The position numbers were made by a program, and so were the translations under genes. From assembly GCA_021777555.1 (NCBI GenBank), contig JAJYDK010000030.1, positions 1 to 48,146 of the forward strand: a stretch of DNA of 48,146 bases, in the 5' to 3' direction. This DNA comes from Pseudomonadota bacterium. Lineage in GTDB: Bacteria; Pseudomonadota; Gammaproteobacteria; Steroidobacterales; Steroidobacteraceae. Below are positions 36,032-44,789 of this stretch, in pieces; position 1 is the first letter of the stretch; every line of letters starts with the position of its first letter. The notes under the pieces are model-generated. The model did not search any database. It saw only the letters and a list, made by a program, of their open reading frames with translations, and had not been told where the DNA came from.

Positions 36032-36514
36032 TCAGGGCCCCCAGCAGGCGGAGCTTGGATTCGTGCCGGAGCCCGTCGCGGTTTGAGCGCCCGTGGAATC
36101 GACGGAGAAGGTCGTGCAGGCCGCGTCGTTCACCTGATCGGTGCCGGGCTCGGGCTGGGCTTCGAGGCTGAATGAGGGCGGTGAGGCGGTGTTGCTGAAG
36201 GTGGGCGTATCGAGATAGTAGTAGCCGTTTCCGACCGGATATTTCGTGCCAAAACCGCTGTACCCCAGGCTCGCCGGATCCGCCGTATAGGCGTTGTTGG
36301 TCGCGTAGTAGCGCTCCTCGCGGGCGGCGAGCTCAAGCAGCGCCGTGCGGGCATCCGTGCGGCGGGATTCGCGGACCTGGCTCTGGTAGATCGGGATCGC
36401 GATCGCCCCGAGGATCGCCAGCACCACCATCGTGATCATCATTTCGATCAGGGTGAACCCGCCGGCGGGATGGGGCGCGGGACCGGTCGGGATGTCGGTA
36501 GCGTTACGTTTCAT
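36032..36514 (-). CDS. pilE: Type IV pilin-like protein PilE
   Basis: This 160-residue prepilin is a minor pilin or pilin-like subunit of the type IV pilus. A 19-residue basic leader ends at Gly19, followed by FTLIEMMITMVVLAILGAIA with Glu at +5, the prepilin peptidase site and assembly helix. The globular part has RTDARTALLELAAREERYY and a Cys pair (AACTTFS and SSACWGP) near the end, forming the D-region disulfide. It is the last gene of the fimT-pilV-pilW-pilX-pilY1-pilE operon, as in Pseudomonas and Xanthomonas. The start lies 11 bases after the pilY1 stop. Confidence 0.93.
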   Translation of the reverse strand: MKRNATDIPTGPAPHPAGGFTLIEMMITMVVLAILGAIAIPIYQSQVRESRRTDARTALLELAAREERYYATNNAYTADPASLGYSGFGTKYPVGNGYYYLDTPTFSNTASPPSFSLEAQPEPGTDQVNDAACTTFSVDSTGAQTATGSGTNPSSACWGP

Positions 36515-36525
36515 GGGATCTCATC

Positions 36526-39500
36526 CTAGCGCAGTTCGATCCAGGTCTCGCGGGAGCCGACCGCGTTGCCGGTGTATTGGAATCCGTGCGAGCCGCCCGT
36601 GCCGGTGATCGTCTGGTACACGAGGGCGCCGGAGGTGGAGCCCGTGCTGCTGCCGCTGCTCACCCCGGTCCCGCCCGTCCCTCCACCGCTGCTGCCGCCA
36701 TTCCCGTAGCCGCTGTTTGCGACCACCGAAACGGTGCCGGTCGCATCGGACTCGTATGCCAGCGTGTAGACGTTGCCGTTATTGGTCGTGCTGCCGCTGC
36801 TCGAGCTGGAGGTCGTCGGCGGGATGTCGAAGAAGTCCGACACCGCTCCCCCGGTTCTGGCATCGATGGCGTAGGTCCAGCCCTGGTCCTGACCGGCGGT
36901 GCAGATGAGCGGCGAGTCGATGCCGGCGAGGATCGAGTTGAACACCACCGCAGGCCCCACGATGGTCGGGTTATAGACGTCCTGCTCGTAGGTGGTCTGG
37001 GAGAACTCCGAATTGATGCCCGGCAGGTCGATGTACCAGCCAAACTGATCGTCGCCGCTCGCGCAGGCGGTGGTGCCCGCCCAGCAGATCGGCGTCGCGC
37101 CGCCTATGGCGCGGGTGCTGGTGTTGTTCGCGCCGGCGACGATGCTGACCGACTGCTGCACGAGGTCGGTGTAGTTGAGCGTGCCGGTGGAGGAGCTCGT
37201 GCCGAGGGCGGTCAGCTCCGCCGATGAGCTCAGGCTCTGGAACTGGGTCAGATTGTGCTTGTTCCAGGCATCCATGTTCCAGTCCCACACGCCGTAGAAG
37301 GACTGTGTGCCGCTCGCGTAGGTCGTCGGGCTCGAGTTCGTGATCGGAAACTTCTCGCCCGTGCCGAAAAGCAGCATCAGCTGCGTCTGGTTGCTCGTCG
37401 CATTGGTGACGAACGCCGGCTGCACAGCGGAGGTGATGGGCTGTCCCGTCGGCGTCGTGAAGAGCGGCATGGGCGTGGAAGAGTCCGGCGCCGTCATCAC
37501 TCCCCAGCTCGACGGCGTATTGCCCGTCAGGTCGAAACGCCAGACGTTGCCGTTAACGTCGCCCGCGTAGACATAATCAACCACGTGATCGCCATCCAAG
37601 TCCACCGGCGTGACGTAGGCGATGCCGTCGTTGGTGCCTGCCTGACCGGCCGAGAGATAGTAGGGCGTGATGGCATGCGTCGTCGGATCGATGTCCATGA
37701 TGAAAATACCGGCATCACCGGAGGAGCTTCCGATCCCGTTGCCGAAGATGATCGCCCAGTGTCCATCGTGCAGCCGGCGGATCACCGGCGTACCGTACGT
37801 GTCGCCGAGGTTCGAGCCGCAGGTCGTGACGGTCTGGCTCGGACAGGTGAGCGTGGTTGCCATCCAGTCGCCGATCACGAGATTCTGCGCATTGGACTCG
37901 GAGAACTGGCTCGGATGCGTCACATCGAGCGCGTAGATCTCCGCGCCGCCGGGCCCGATCCCGCCCACGAGCCAGGTGTGCCAGGCGCCGCCGTAGAAGA
38001 GGTCCCCGGTGCCCGGGGTGGCGTCGACGTAGAAGTTATGCCCATATTGGGCATTCGAGTAATCCAGGTTCGCCTGCGTCGGATTGTCGTTGTGGATGTC
38101 CTGAAGAACGCCCTCGGGCATGTAGGCGAGAACCTCCTTCCCGGTATTGTTCGTGCTGAGGAAATTCCCGCTCGAATCGTAGGAGCCGGCCGCGAAGCCA
38201 TGGACGAAACCGTCGTTCGCTCCGATGTACACCACATTGAGCCTTGCCGACTCGTTGCCGGCGAACGTGGCGTAAGTCTCGTTGGAGTTCTCCGGCATGG
38301 TCGAGCTCGGGTAGAGCTTGTCCTTCCAGGTGGAGGGGTTCTCATAGGCGCTGAAGATCGTCATGCCGGGCGGGCCGACCCAGGCCGGGCTCGCATCGAC
38401 GATGTCCCCGAGCACGCTGTCGCGATCACGGTACAGGCCGCTGCCCGTGGAGGTGAGCTCGTTGCTGCGGTCGCCGCGCAGGTACTCGAGCCGATTGTCG
38501 CTCGGAGTGCTGTCGCCGGCATCGAGATAGCCCTGTTCGGCCGCGGTCAGATTCGACCACTCGAAGGGAATGCCCTGCGAGCCGCTCCAGGTGAGCATCA
38601 CCCGGGTGCTGGGTGACTCGGCGGCAATCGGGCCGCTCTGTCCGGTGCTGGCGCAGATCCCGGTGCTGGTTGAGCTCGCCGCGGGAACTCCGGTGAGCAC
38701 GCAGGACGCGTCCCAATACGCGGTCGAGGCGATGATGATGTTCCCGGAACTGTCGGTGGTGATCTGGTTCGCCGTGAGGCGGCCCGTCCAGTCAGTCGGG
38801 TCGTAATACGCAAGATAGATCTGCGTGCCGTTCGCGAGGCGCGAGGATTCCTGCTGATTGAGATTGCCGGAGCTCGACGCCTGCGTGTTGGGGGTCGCCT
38901 TGAAGCACAGCAGCTCGTGAATGTTCGTGCTGCCGCCGGTCGATCCGCCAAACCCGAAGCGCAGGCTCGAGGGCAGGGCGCCGTTCTGGGCGGTGATGCT
39001 CTGGTTCTCGAGCACTCCGGTCCAGGCGCCGCCGTTGTAGCTGTACCAGAGGCTGAGTAATCCGTCCTGGGTGATCTTGAGCCGATACGTGATCGGCGTC
39101 GCCTTCTGCCGGGAATAGCCGCCCGACGAATATTCCATGGCGATCTTGTTCGGAATGACATCGTAGGCGCCCGAGATGGCCGGGTAGTCCATGATCGACG
39201 TGCCGGTATCCTGAGGGGAGTCCGGGTCGGAGTAATTCCAGATGTCTCCGGTCTCACAGGTGTGCCGAACGGCCGCCTCCTGAATGAGGCTGCCGAGCGA
39301 GGCGGGGTAGTCGTCCGGATACGTCGCGTTGAGGTACGACCAGGCGATATTGCCTGCCCCACGCAGCCCGATGCGGTTCGGCTTGTAGCCACCGCCGCTC
39401 GCGGTATTGTCTCCAGAGGCCGACCAGGGTGTGCCCTGGGTATTGACGGTGCCGTTGAGGAAGTTGCCGTATTCGTCGATGCCGAGGCCGAGGTAGGCGC

Positions 39501-40176
39501 CCACCATGCCGTGGTAATCGGCGTTGCTGTTGGAGCACGTATACCCCAGGCTGCCGCCCCAGGAGCCGATCGAAGAGACGGTGGGTGACCACTTGCTGGC
39601 GTCGATGAGGAAGAAGCTCATGCCGTCGGCGCCGTCTCCGTTGGCGCCTCCCGAATTGCCACGATACGTGACCGTCTTGAAGGTGACGTTCAGACCCTGG
39701 TTGGTGGAGAAGGTATCGGCGGAAACGATCGCGCCGTTCTGGCTGAACCCACCGCCGCTCGGGTCGCTCGAGCAGGAATGAGAGCTGGAGTTGATGCAGC
39801 CGTTGGTGAAGCGCAGCGCGCCTTCCCCCAGCGGATCGAGCGGCGTGCTCGAGCCGAAGGCGACCGAGCCGCTGGCGGTGCCGTTGTAGCCGCCCACCAG
39901 GACCTCGCCGGGATTGGTCAGCTGGTAATACGAGCCGTCCGCGGTGCATCCGGGCGGTGTGCCCGGACTGGTCGCGGCGGGAGCGGCGCTGGCCGTGAGA
40001 CAGGCGCCGTTATAGAAATACCAGGAGTAGGTCGTCGAGGCGCCGGTGAAGTCCTCCGACATGTTCGACACGTTGAGTGTGTCGGCCCGCGCCACACCGG
40101 CGACGCCGCCGATCCAGCACGCCACCAGCACGAGGAGCCATAGCTTGTTGCGCAACATCATCGTACTCCGTGCCAT
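36526..40176 (-). CDS. pilY1: PilY1 pilus-tip protein with L-type-lectin-like N-terminal domain
   Basis: PilY1 sits at the tip of type IV pili and controls adhesion and retraction. This 1216-residue protein has a signal peptide (about residues 8-31). An N-terminal domain (about 40-430) then contains GDGADGMSFFLIDASKW and LGLGIDEYGNFLNG, which resemble an L-type (legume-like) lectin sandwich, in place of the von Willebrand A domain of Pseudomonas PilY1. The C-terminal part is the PilY1 beta propeller with VYIGANDGFVHGFAAG and the calcium loop VDLDGDHVVDYVYAGDVNGN at about 857-876. ATG 40176 shares one base with the pilX stop. The propeller assignment is secure, and the lectin-like call is by motif. 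Confidence 0.93.
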   Translation of the reverse strand: MARSTMMLRNKLWLLVLVACWIGGVAGVARADTLNVSNMSEDFTGASTTYSWYFYNGACLTASAAPAATSPGTPPGCTADGSYYQLTNPGEVLVGGYNGTASGSVAFGSSTPLDPLGEGALRFTNGCINSSSHSCSSDPSGGGFSQNGAIVSADTFSTNQGLNVTFKTVTYRGNSGGANGDGADGMSFFLIDASKWSPTVSSIGSWGGSLGYTCSNSNADYHGMVGAYLGLGIDEYGNFLNGTVNTQGTPWSASGDNTASGGGYKPNRIGLRGAGNIAWSYLNATYPDDYPASLGSLIQEAAVRHTCETGDIWNYSDPDSPQDTGTSIMDYPAISGAYDVIPNKIAMEYSSGGYSRQKATPITYRLKITQDGLLSLWYSYNGGAWTGVLENQSITAQNGALPSSLRFGFGGSTGGSTNIHELLCFKATPNTQASSSGNLNQQESSRLANGTQIYLAYYDPTDWTGRLTANQITTDSSGNIIIASTAYWDASCVLTGVPAASSTSTGICASTGQSGPIAAESPSTRVMLTWSGSQGIPFEWSNLTAAEQGYLDAGDSTPSDNRLEYLRGDRSNELTSTGSGLYRDRDSVLGDIVDASPAWVGPPGMTIFSAYENPSTWKDKLYPSSTMPENSNETYATFAGNESARLNVVYIGANDGFVHGFAAGSYDSSGNFLSTNNTGKEVLAYMPEGVLQDIHNDNPTQANLDYSNAQYGHNFYVDATPGTGDLFYGGAWHTWLVGGIGPGGAEIYALDVTHPSQFSESNAQNLVIGDWMATTLTCPSQTVTTCGSNLGDTYGTPVIRRLHDGHWAIIFGNGIGSSSGDAGIFIMDIDPTTHAITPYYLSAGQAGTNDGIAYVTPVDLDGDHVVDYVYAGDVNGNVWRFDLTGNTPSSWGVMTAPDSSTPMPLFTTPTGQPITSAVQPAFVTNATSNQTQLMLLFGTGEKFPITNSSPTTYASGTQSFYGVWDWNMDAWNKHNLTQFQSLSSSAELTALGTSSSTGTLNYTDLVQQSVSIVAGANNTSTRAIGGATPICWAGTTACASGDDQFGWYIDLPGINSEFSQTTYEQDVYNPTIVGPAVVFNSILAGIDSPLICTAGQDQGWTYAIDARTGGAVSDFFDIPPTTSSSSSGSTTNNGNVYTLAYESDATGTVSVVANSGYGNGGSSGGGTGGTGVSSGSSTGSTSGALVYQTITGTGGSHGFQYTGNAVGSRETWIELR

Positions 40177-40766
40177 CAGGGAAGACTCCCATTGGCGACG
40201 TTGAGCCGCACCTGGTAGGTGCTCTCGACCACGGCGATCGTGGCCGAGGAGCCACCGTACGACCAGGCGTCCACGGTGTAGTCTTTGGCGTTGGCATAAG
40301 TGCCGTCGGCGCCGAGCAGGCCGATATAGGCCACCGGGTTCGCGAACAGCGTGTTCGCGCCTCCGGAGGAGCTCGTGGAGATGTCGGCGCTGTAGCTGAA
40401 GCCCACCCCCGTCTTGTTGATGGACCAGGGCGGATCGGACACCTCACCGCCATCGACCTGCTGGGCAAGCGGCAGGGTGCAGATCTGCGGTGAGGAGGTG
40501 GCCGCGGCATCCTGGGCGCAATCCACCATGGGCATGATGGATACGTTGTTGAACAGCCATTCCTCGCCGTACTCCTGGGCGCTGTCGGCGGCCTGCAGCG
40601 CGCGCTGCTTGTCGAGGATGTTGCCGGCGATGCGATTCTCGAGTCCGACGCCGCGGAACATCGCGAGCGCGAGCAGGGTGACGACCACGAGCAGCAGGAG
40701 CGTCGTGATCAGCACCATGCCGCGCTGCCGGTATCGTTGAAGTCGGATCCGCGCGCGCATGCTCAT
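40176..40766 (-). CDS. pilX: Minor pilin PilX
   Basis: PilX is a minor pilin of the tip complex that primes pilus assembly with PilV, PilW, FimT and PilY1. The 196-residue protein has leader-helix junction RQRG-MVLITTLLLLVVVTLL, with cleavage after Gly16 and no Glu at +5, as is common for PilX/GspK-like tip subunits. The following helix contains RIAGNILDKQRALQAADSAQ, the typical PilX N-terminal block. ATG 40766 overlaps the pilW stop in ATGA; ATG 40760 is an alternative. The frame is open far upstream without family sequence. Confidence 0.92.
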   Translation of the reverse strand: MSMRARIRLQRYRQRGMVLITTLLLLVVVTLLALAMFRGVGLENRIAGNILDKQRALQAADSAQEYGEEWLFNNVSIMPMVDCAQDAAATSSPQICTLPLAQQVDGGEVSDPPWSINKTGVGFSYSADISTSSSGGANTLFANPVAYIGLLGADGTYANAKDYTVDAWSYGGSSATIAVVESTYQVRLNVANGSLP

Positions 40767-41593
40767 GCCCCTCCGACGCGGCCCATGACGTCGATGACCT
40801 TGGTGAAGGTCACGGCGCTCTGGCCCGCCTCCCCATTGACCTGCAGGGGGTTTACGAAGGTCACGGCGATCCGCACGGTGGTGACCTCGCTCCAATCGGT
40901 GGTGGTCATATCGGCGGCCGGCACGTAGGTGTCGACGTAATTGTCGCCCGGTGTCCCGGTCTGGGTATGCAGTCCGTACCAGATCTGCATGTATTCCACG
41001 TTCTTCACCAGCTGCACGGCATTCGTCGCCCACGTATTGCCGGTTTCCAGCGCGCAATAGAGGTAGCTGATGGGCGCGCCGTTGGGGTTCGGGTTGGGCT
41101 GGGTCTCGATGTAGAAGTAGTTCGTGTACACCACGTCGGTGCCGGAGGTATTGGAGGTCCCGTCGCAGACCGGAATGCCGTCGTTGCCCGCGGTCATGTA
41201 GCGGATCGCGACGGAGTCCAGGTCGTAGGTCGTGCCGTTGACCGAGGTGGTCTTGTGCAGGCCGTAGACCGACTGACCCTGCTGGAAGACGAGGGCATCT
41301 CCGTTTGTCGCGGTGGTGCTCACCGACGGCGATGCGGTGGCGATGGAGGTGAACACCGGATTCGGGTAGTAGCCGGCCGATTGCACGATCTCGGTGAGCA
41401 GCGACATGGTGAACCGCTCATCGTCATCGAGACGCGAGAGACCGGAGCGATCGGCATAGGAATCGTGCACGCTCTGCTCGACGGTGAGGACACCGGCGAT
41501 CAGAAAGAGCGCGATCAGGATCGCGACCATCAGCTCGATGAGCGAGTAACCGAGCTGGCGGGCGAGGGGATTCGGAGGGCGTGCGGCGCTCAT
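40763..41593 (-). CDS. pilW: Minor pilin PilW
   Basis: PilW is a larger minor pilin of the tip complex. The 276-residue protein starts at ATG 41593, overlapping the pilV stop by four bases. Its prepilin site is RQLG-YSLIELMVAILIALFLIAG with Gly15 and Glu at +5, followed by a block (DDDERFTMSLLTEIVQSAGY) that is typical of the family. The long globular part contains two cysteines likely to form a disulfide. Order and overlap agree with the conserved operon. Confidence 0.93.
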   Translation of the reverse strand: MSAARPPNPLARQLGYSLIELMVAILIALFLIAGVLTVEQSVHDSYADRSGLSRLDDDERFTMSLLTEIVQSAGYYPNPVFTSIATASPSVSTTATNGDALVFQQGQSVYGLHKTTSVNGTTYDLDSVAIRYMTAGNDGIPVCDGTSNTSGTDVVYTNYFYIETQPNPNPNGAPISYLYCALETGNTWATNAVQLVKNVEYMQIWYGLHTQTGTPGDNYVDTYVPAADMTTTDWSEVTTVRIAVTFVNPLQVNGEAGQSAVTFTKVIDVMGRVGGA

Positions 41594-42171
41594 GGCTCGA
41601 CCACCAGCTGATAGGACTGAGTCTTGAAGGCTGCGGCGCTGCCGGTTTCCTGCGTGTTCGCGTTGACGGTATTTTCCGTCCAGCCAATGGTGATGGTGCA
41701 GGCGACTTCGCTGTTCACCGGTGCGCAGACGATGCCGGTGGTGGCATTTCCCAGCACGTTGTGCATGGCCTGTTCCCATTGCACCAGATCGTAGCCGGCC
41801 ATCTGGGTCGCCGAGCAGGGCAGTGCCGCGCTTCCGGTCTCACAGACCGTCGGCGTACCGAGTGCGGTGGCTATTTCAGGCTCCAGGGTGTTATCCGTGG
41901 AGCTGACCGTCGAGCCCGCATTCGGACCGATCGAGACCGTGAGACCGCTCGGAGCGGAGGCCCAGTAGTCCCGGTCGGCATGCATCGAGGCCGCGAGACT
42001 CGAGGCCTCGAGGGCGACCAGGGCGCGCACGCGGGACACCCCGGTGTTGGCAAGGAGCAGTGCCTCCATTTTCGCGATGCCGAGCAGCCCGACCGATACG
42101 ATGATCAGCGCAACCAGCACCTCGACCAGGCTGAAGCCGCGTGATGTGGATTTGTGAGCCGAGTGTCTCAT
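41590..42171 (-). CDS. pilV: Minor pilin PilV
   Basis: PilV is a minor pilin of the type IV pilus priming complex. The 193-residue protein starts at ATG 42171, overlapping the fimT stop. The prepilin cleavage site is STSRG-FSLVEVLVALIIVSVGLLG (Gly12, Glu at +5), and the PilV block KMEALLLANTGVSRVRALVA follows. The C-terminal domain contains four cysteines. The whole operon is transcribed leftward with overlapping genes, so expression should be coordinated. Confidence 0.93.
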   Translation of the reverse strand: MRHSAHKSTSRGFSLVEVLVALIIVSVGLLGIAKMEALLLANTGVSRVRALVALEASSLAASMHADRDYWASAPSGLTVSIGPNAGSTVSSTDNTLEPEIATALGTPTVCETGSAALPCSATQMAGYDLVQWEQAMHNVLGNATTGIVCAPVNSEVACTITIGWTENTVNANTQETGSAAAFKTQSYQLVVEP

Positions 42172-42767
42172 TTGCAGGTGGCGTCGGTGGCGTTCATGGC
42201 CGTGCTCATCATGCCGGACTGGCTGAGGTACAGGCAGCGGGTGAAACCGGTGTCGTTGGTCGAGTCTTTCAGTGTCACGGTGACCTGCGCCTGCCCCGTA
42301 TAGGCGAAGCCATCGCGATTGAAGGTGACGGAGCTTATGTTGTCGCTCGAGGTCAGCGTATCGCCTTGCGTGAACGCCTTCTGCACGCGCAGCACGGCAT
42401 CTCCCGCGTCGACCGTTTGATCGGATTTCAGGTCCGTGAAGACGAGCCAGCCGTTCTGCCAGGTATCGGTGCCCGCGACGGCGCACGAATACGGCGAGGT
42501 GACGCTGGCGGCGACGCAGACGGTGACCGCCTCGCCCTGGCGTACTGCCTCGGATCGCGCGTACTGCATGTCACCGACGAGCGCGTCGAGCTCGGTCGCC
42601 ATCCGATTGGACGTGGTGACGTAGCGGAAGCTCGGGACGGCGATGGCCGCGAGGATGGCCACGATCATCATCACCACGACGACCTCGAAGAGCGTCGCAC
42701 CGGCCTGGCGTGCGAGGCCGCCAGGGCCGTGGGATTCAGCGGTGAGCGATGTGCGTGGCGTATTCAC
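42168..42767 (-). CDS. fimT: Minor pilin FimT/GspH-like
   Basis: FimT-like pilins are minor subunits that can bind DNA in some species. The 199-residue protein most likely starts at GTG 42767, giving a leader that ends at Gly23; the cleavage site reads G-ATLFEVVVVMMIVAILAAIAV, with Glu at +5. The C-terminal GspH domain contains ELDALVGDMQYARSEAVRQG and several cysteines. The frame remains open to 42896, but that extension has no leader character. It is the first gene of the minor-pilin operon; the promoter must lie in the 277 bases before the divergent gene at 43045. Confidence 0.9.
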   Translation of the reverse strand: MNTPRTSLTAESHGPGGLARQAGATLFEVVVVMMIVAILAAIAVPSFRYVTTSNRMATELDALVGDMQYARSEAVRQGEAVTVCVAASVTSPYSCAVAGTDTWQNGWLVFTDLKSDQTVDAGDAVLRVQKAFTQGDTLTSSDNISSVTFNRDGFAYTGQAQVTVTLKDSTNDTGFTRCLYLSQSGMMSTAMNATDATCK

Positions 42768-43044
42768 GGTTCTTCTAAATGCAGCCTCCCGATGGCTCGC
42801 TACTCTACCCGGGCACGAGTGGGGCGTTGTGATCATCCGATCGGCGGACGCATTCGACCGATGAGCGGCGCGGCGTGCGAGTGTGAAGTCGATCACACTC
42901 GGGCGGGGGACAGGAGCCCTGGATGCGCAAGGGTGCCACTTCGGTCGACTGCAGCCGCGGAAGTCAAGGCGGATCTCGCTCGCTTCTGTGTTTGGTGCAG
43001 CGCGTCACAGGCGAATGGGGCATACGTAGAATAAGCTGAAAAAA

Positions 43045-43767
43045 ATGTGCGAGCGATACGTGCTACCGGAACAGGCTCTTGCCGAGCGGGCGCTCGCGCC
43101 CGAGTGCGCCTGGTGGCGATTCTCGGCGAGCTTCAACGTCGCGCCATCGCGCTACGTTCCCGCCGTTCGCCTGCATGAGGGTCGGTCGGAGGCTGTCATG
43201 ATGCGCTGGGGGCTCATACCGGCCTGGGCTCATGGAGACATGTCCGTTGGGCACTGGCTGCGACTCTCGTGCGCCACCCTCGAGGACAGTCCGCTCTTTC
43301 GCGGGCCCTGGTTGCATGGGCAACGCTGCATCCTGCCGTTCGCCGGCTTCTACACCTGGCGCCTGACGTCGGCGGGATACCGTCAGCCGTACTTCGTGCA
43401 CATCGATGGCCGATCGGTATTCTCCGTGGCGGCGCTCTGGGATCGCTCCGAGAGCGAAGACGGCGATGTGATCGAGGGCTGCGCAATGCTCATGGTGCCG
43501 GCGGGCGCACCGTGGGCATCATCTCAGTCGGCGCCGCGGGAGATGCCAGCGATCATCCGAGCCGAGGATTGCGAAGCCTGGCTGCATGGGACACCCGCCG
43601 AGGCGAGGGGCTTGCTTGCAAGAGCGCCCGATGTGCCGCTCAAGAGCCATCCGGTGAGCCCGCGAGTGAACTCGATGGAGTGCGACGATCCGGGTCTCGT
43701 GCTGGCGGTCGAAGCGACCGGTGGCGAGCGGGAACCCCGAGTGCAGGCACGATTGCAGTTCGCCTGA
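43045..43767 (+). CDS. SRAP-domain (YedK/HMCES-like) protein with degenerate active site
   Basis: SRAP proteins form a thiazolidine crosslink with abasic sites in single-stranded DNA through Cys2. This 240-residue protein keeps Met-Cys2, the FNVAPSRYVPAV block, RWGLIPAWA and a SHPVSPRVN segment near the end, which establish the family. Several active-site residues known from YedK are replaced. The GFYEW glutamate is threonine (GFYTW), the NAR(S/V)ET segment reads SCATLED, and the histidine of HDRMP is not in place (PREMP). The crosslinking cysteine remains. It may be a diverged paralogue with altered chemistry. The gene is divergent from fimT and stands alone. Confidence 0.85.
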   Translation: MCERYVLPEQALAERALAPECAWWRFSASFNVAPSRYVPAVRLHEGRSEAVMMRWGLIPAWAHGDMSVGHWLRLSCATLEDSPLFRGPWLHGQRCILPFAGFYTWRLTSAGYRQPYFVHIDGRSVFSVAALWDRSESEDGDVIEGCAMLMVPAGAPWASSQSAPREMPAIIRAEDCEAWLHGTPAEARGLLARAPDVPLKSHPVSPRVNSMECDDPGLVLAVEATGGEREPRVQARLQFA

Positions 43768-43830
43768 TCCCGTTCGGACCGGTCACGCGCGGCCCGGGAT
43801 GGGTCATCGGGCGAGGAGGCCGGCGTAGCC

Positions 43831-43850
43831 AACGGAACAGGCGTTCCGTT
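43831..43850 (-). terminator. Hairpin after the PEP-CTERM gene
   Basis: AACGGAAC and GTTCCGTT form a perfect eight-pair stem with an AGGC loop. It lies between two converging genes, 27 bases from the minus-strand stop and 64 bases from the plus-strand stop. No T-run is present. Confidence 0.5.
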
Positions 43851-43876
43851 CACCCGGGCGTGGGCCGGGCGCCGGG

Positions 43877-44542
43877 TCAGCCTGCGGTTTTCCTGCGCCT
43901 GACGAGACCCAGTGCCAGCAGACCAACAGCGAACAGCGCCAGGGAACCGGGCTCCGGTACCGACGAGACGCCGGCGATTCCCACATCGAACCCATACCAA
44001 TACTCATACGAAGGATTGGTCCAGGAGATCTGAGAATACGTCCCGAGGAATTGAATGGTGCCGTTTCCCTCTTTTCCGGTCACCTCATTTCCGGATACGG
44101 ATATCGCACTGCCACCGTATTCCGCGCTTGGACCGCCGGCCACGAAGGTCGGGGTGGCGCCGATGAAATTGAAGCTGGCCGAGGTACCACTCGCACCCAG
44201 ACTCCATATCGCCATCACCGGATTGACGACCGGCGTTGAAAAGCTGACGGTATTGATGTTGGCATTGCCACCCGTCAATCGGATGATGCCATCCGCGCTG
44301 GTCGGCGCGTTGCCGACGATCGTGCCATCGGCCCAGGTGCTGGCCGGGGTATAACTCGGATAACCGGAAACGAGTTGATCCGTCGACCCACCGGCGGAAA
44401 ATGTCACCGTGACGGAATCCGCAGCGATCGAGCCGCTGGTCGCGGAGCTCCATGCGTTCCAGTCTATGGGTCCGGCATGAGCCGAGCCGATGAGGAAAGT
44501 GCAGGCGGCCGCAGCCAGGGCGGCCTTGAGGGATGTGTTCAT
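43877..44542 (-). CDS. PEP-CTERM sorting-signal exported protein
   Basis: This 221-residue protein has an N-terminal signal peptide (about residues 1-23, ending SAHAG). The middle domain is Ser/Thr/Gly-rich and beta-strand-like. The C-terminus is a PEP-CTERM signal: VPEPGSLALFAVGLLALGL followed by VRRRKTAG. Such proteins are cut and anchored by an exosortase and are often exopolysaccharide-associated; no exosortase gene is in this window. ATG 44542 has GGAGAG at suitable distance. The function of the central domain is unknown. Confidence 0.9.
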   Translation of the reverse strand: MNTSLKAALAAAACTFLIGSAHAGPIDWNAWSSATSGSIAADSVTVTFSAGGSTDQLVSGYPSYTPASTWADGTIVGNAPTSADGIIRLTGGNANINTVSFSTPVVNPVMAIWSLGASGTSASFNFIGATPTFVAGGPSAEYGGSAISVSGNEVTGKEGNGTIQFLGTYSQISWTNPSYEYWYGFDVGIAGVSSVPEPGSLALFAVGLLALGLVRRRKTAG

Positions 44543-44733
44543 GGTGAACTCTCCGCGGGTTCGCTTCGCAGCAGCCATGGGGCTCGCTCACGCCCATCTT
44601 ATGACAAGCAATTTTCATACCGGATGAGGAAGTCATTGATTATGAAGTGGAGGCGTTACGGCCCGAAAAGGACTTGTAAAATTGGCCGACAGGCTTCACT
44701 CGAGAATTCGATGACTTATGTCCCTGCGCGTGC

Positions 44734-44772
44734 CGCTGGCATGCGCCCCCAAAAGGCGGGGGAACATGCCAG
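44734..44772 (-). terminator. Long hairpin after the DUF4382 gene
   Basis: GCTGGCATG (44734-44742) pairs with CATGCCAGC (44764-44772) in a perfect nine-pair outer stem, and an inner CCCCC/GGGGG stem closes a short loop. It starts 18 bases after the minus-strand stop at 44790. There is no T-run. It is a probable terminator or RNA-stabilising 3' structure. Confidence 0.6.
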
Positions 44773-44789
44773 CAGAGCTTCCGGAAGGA

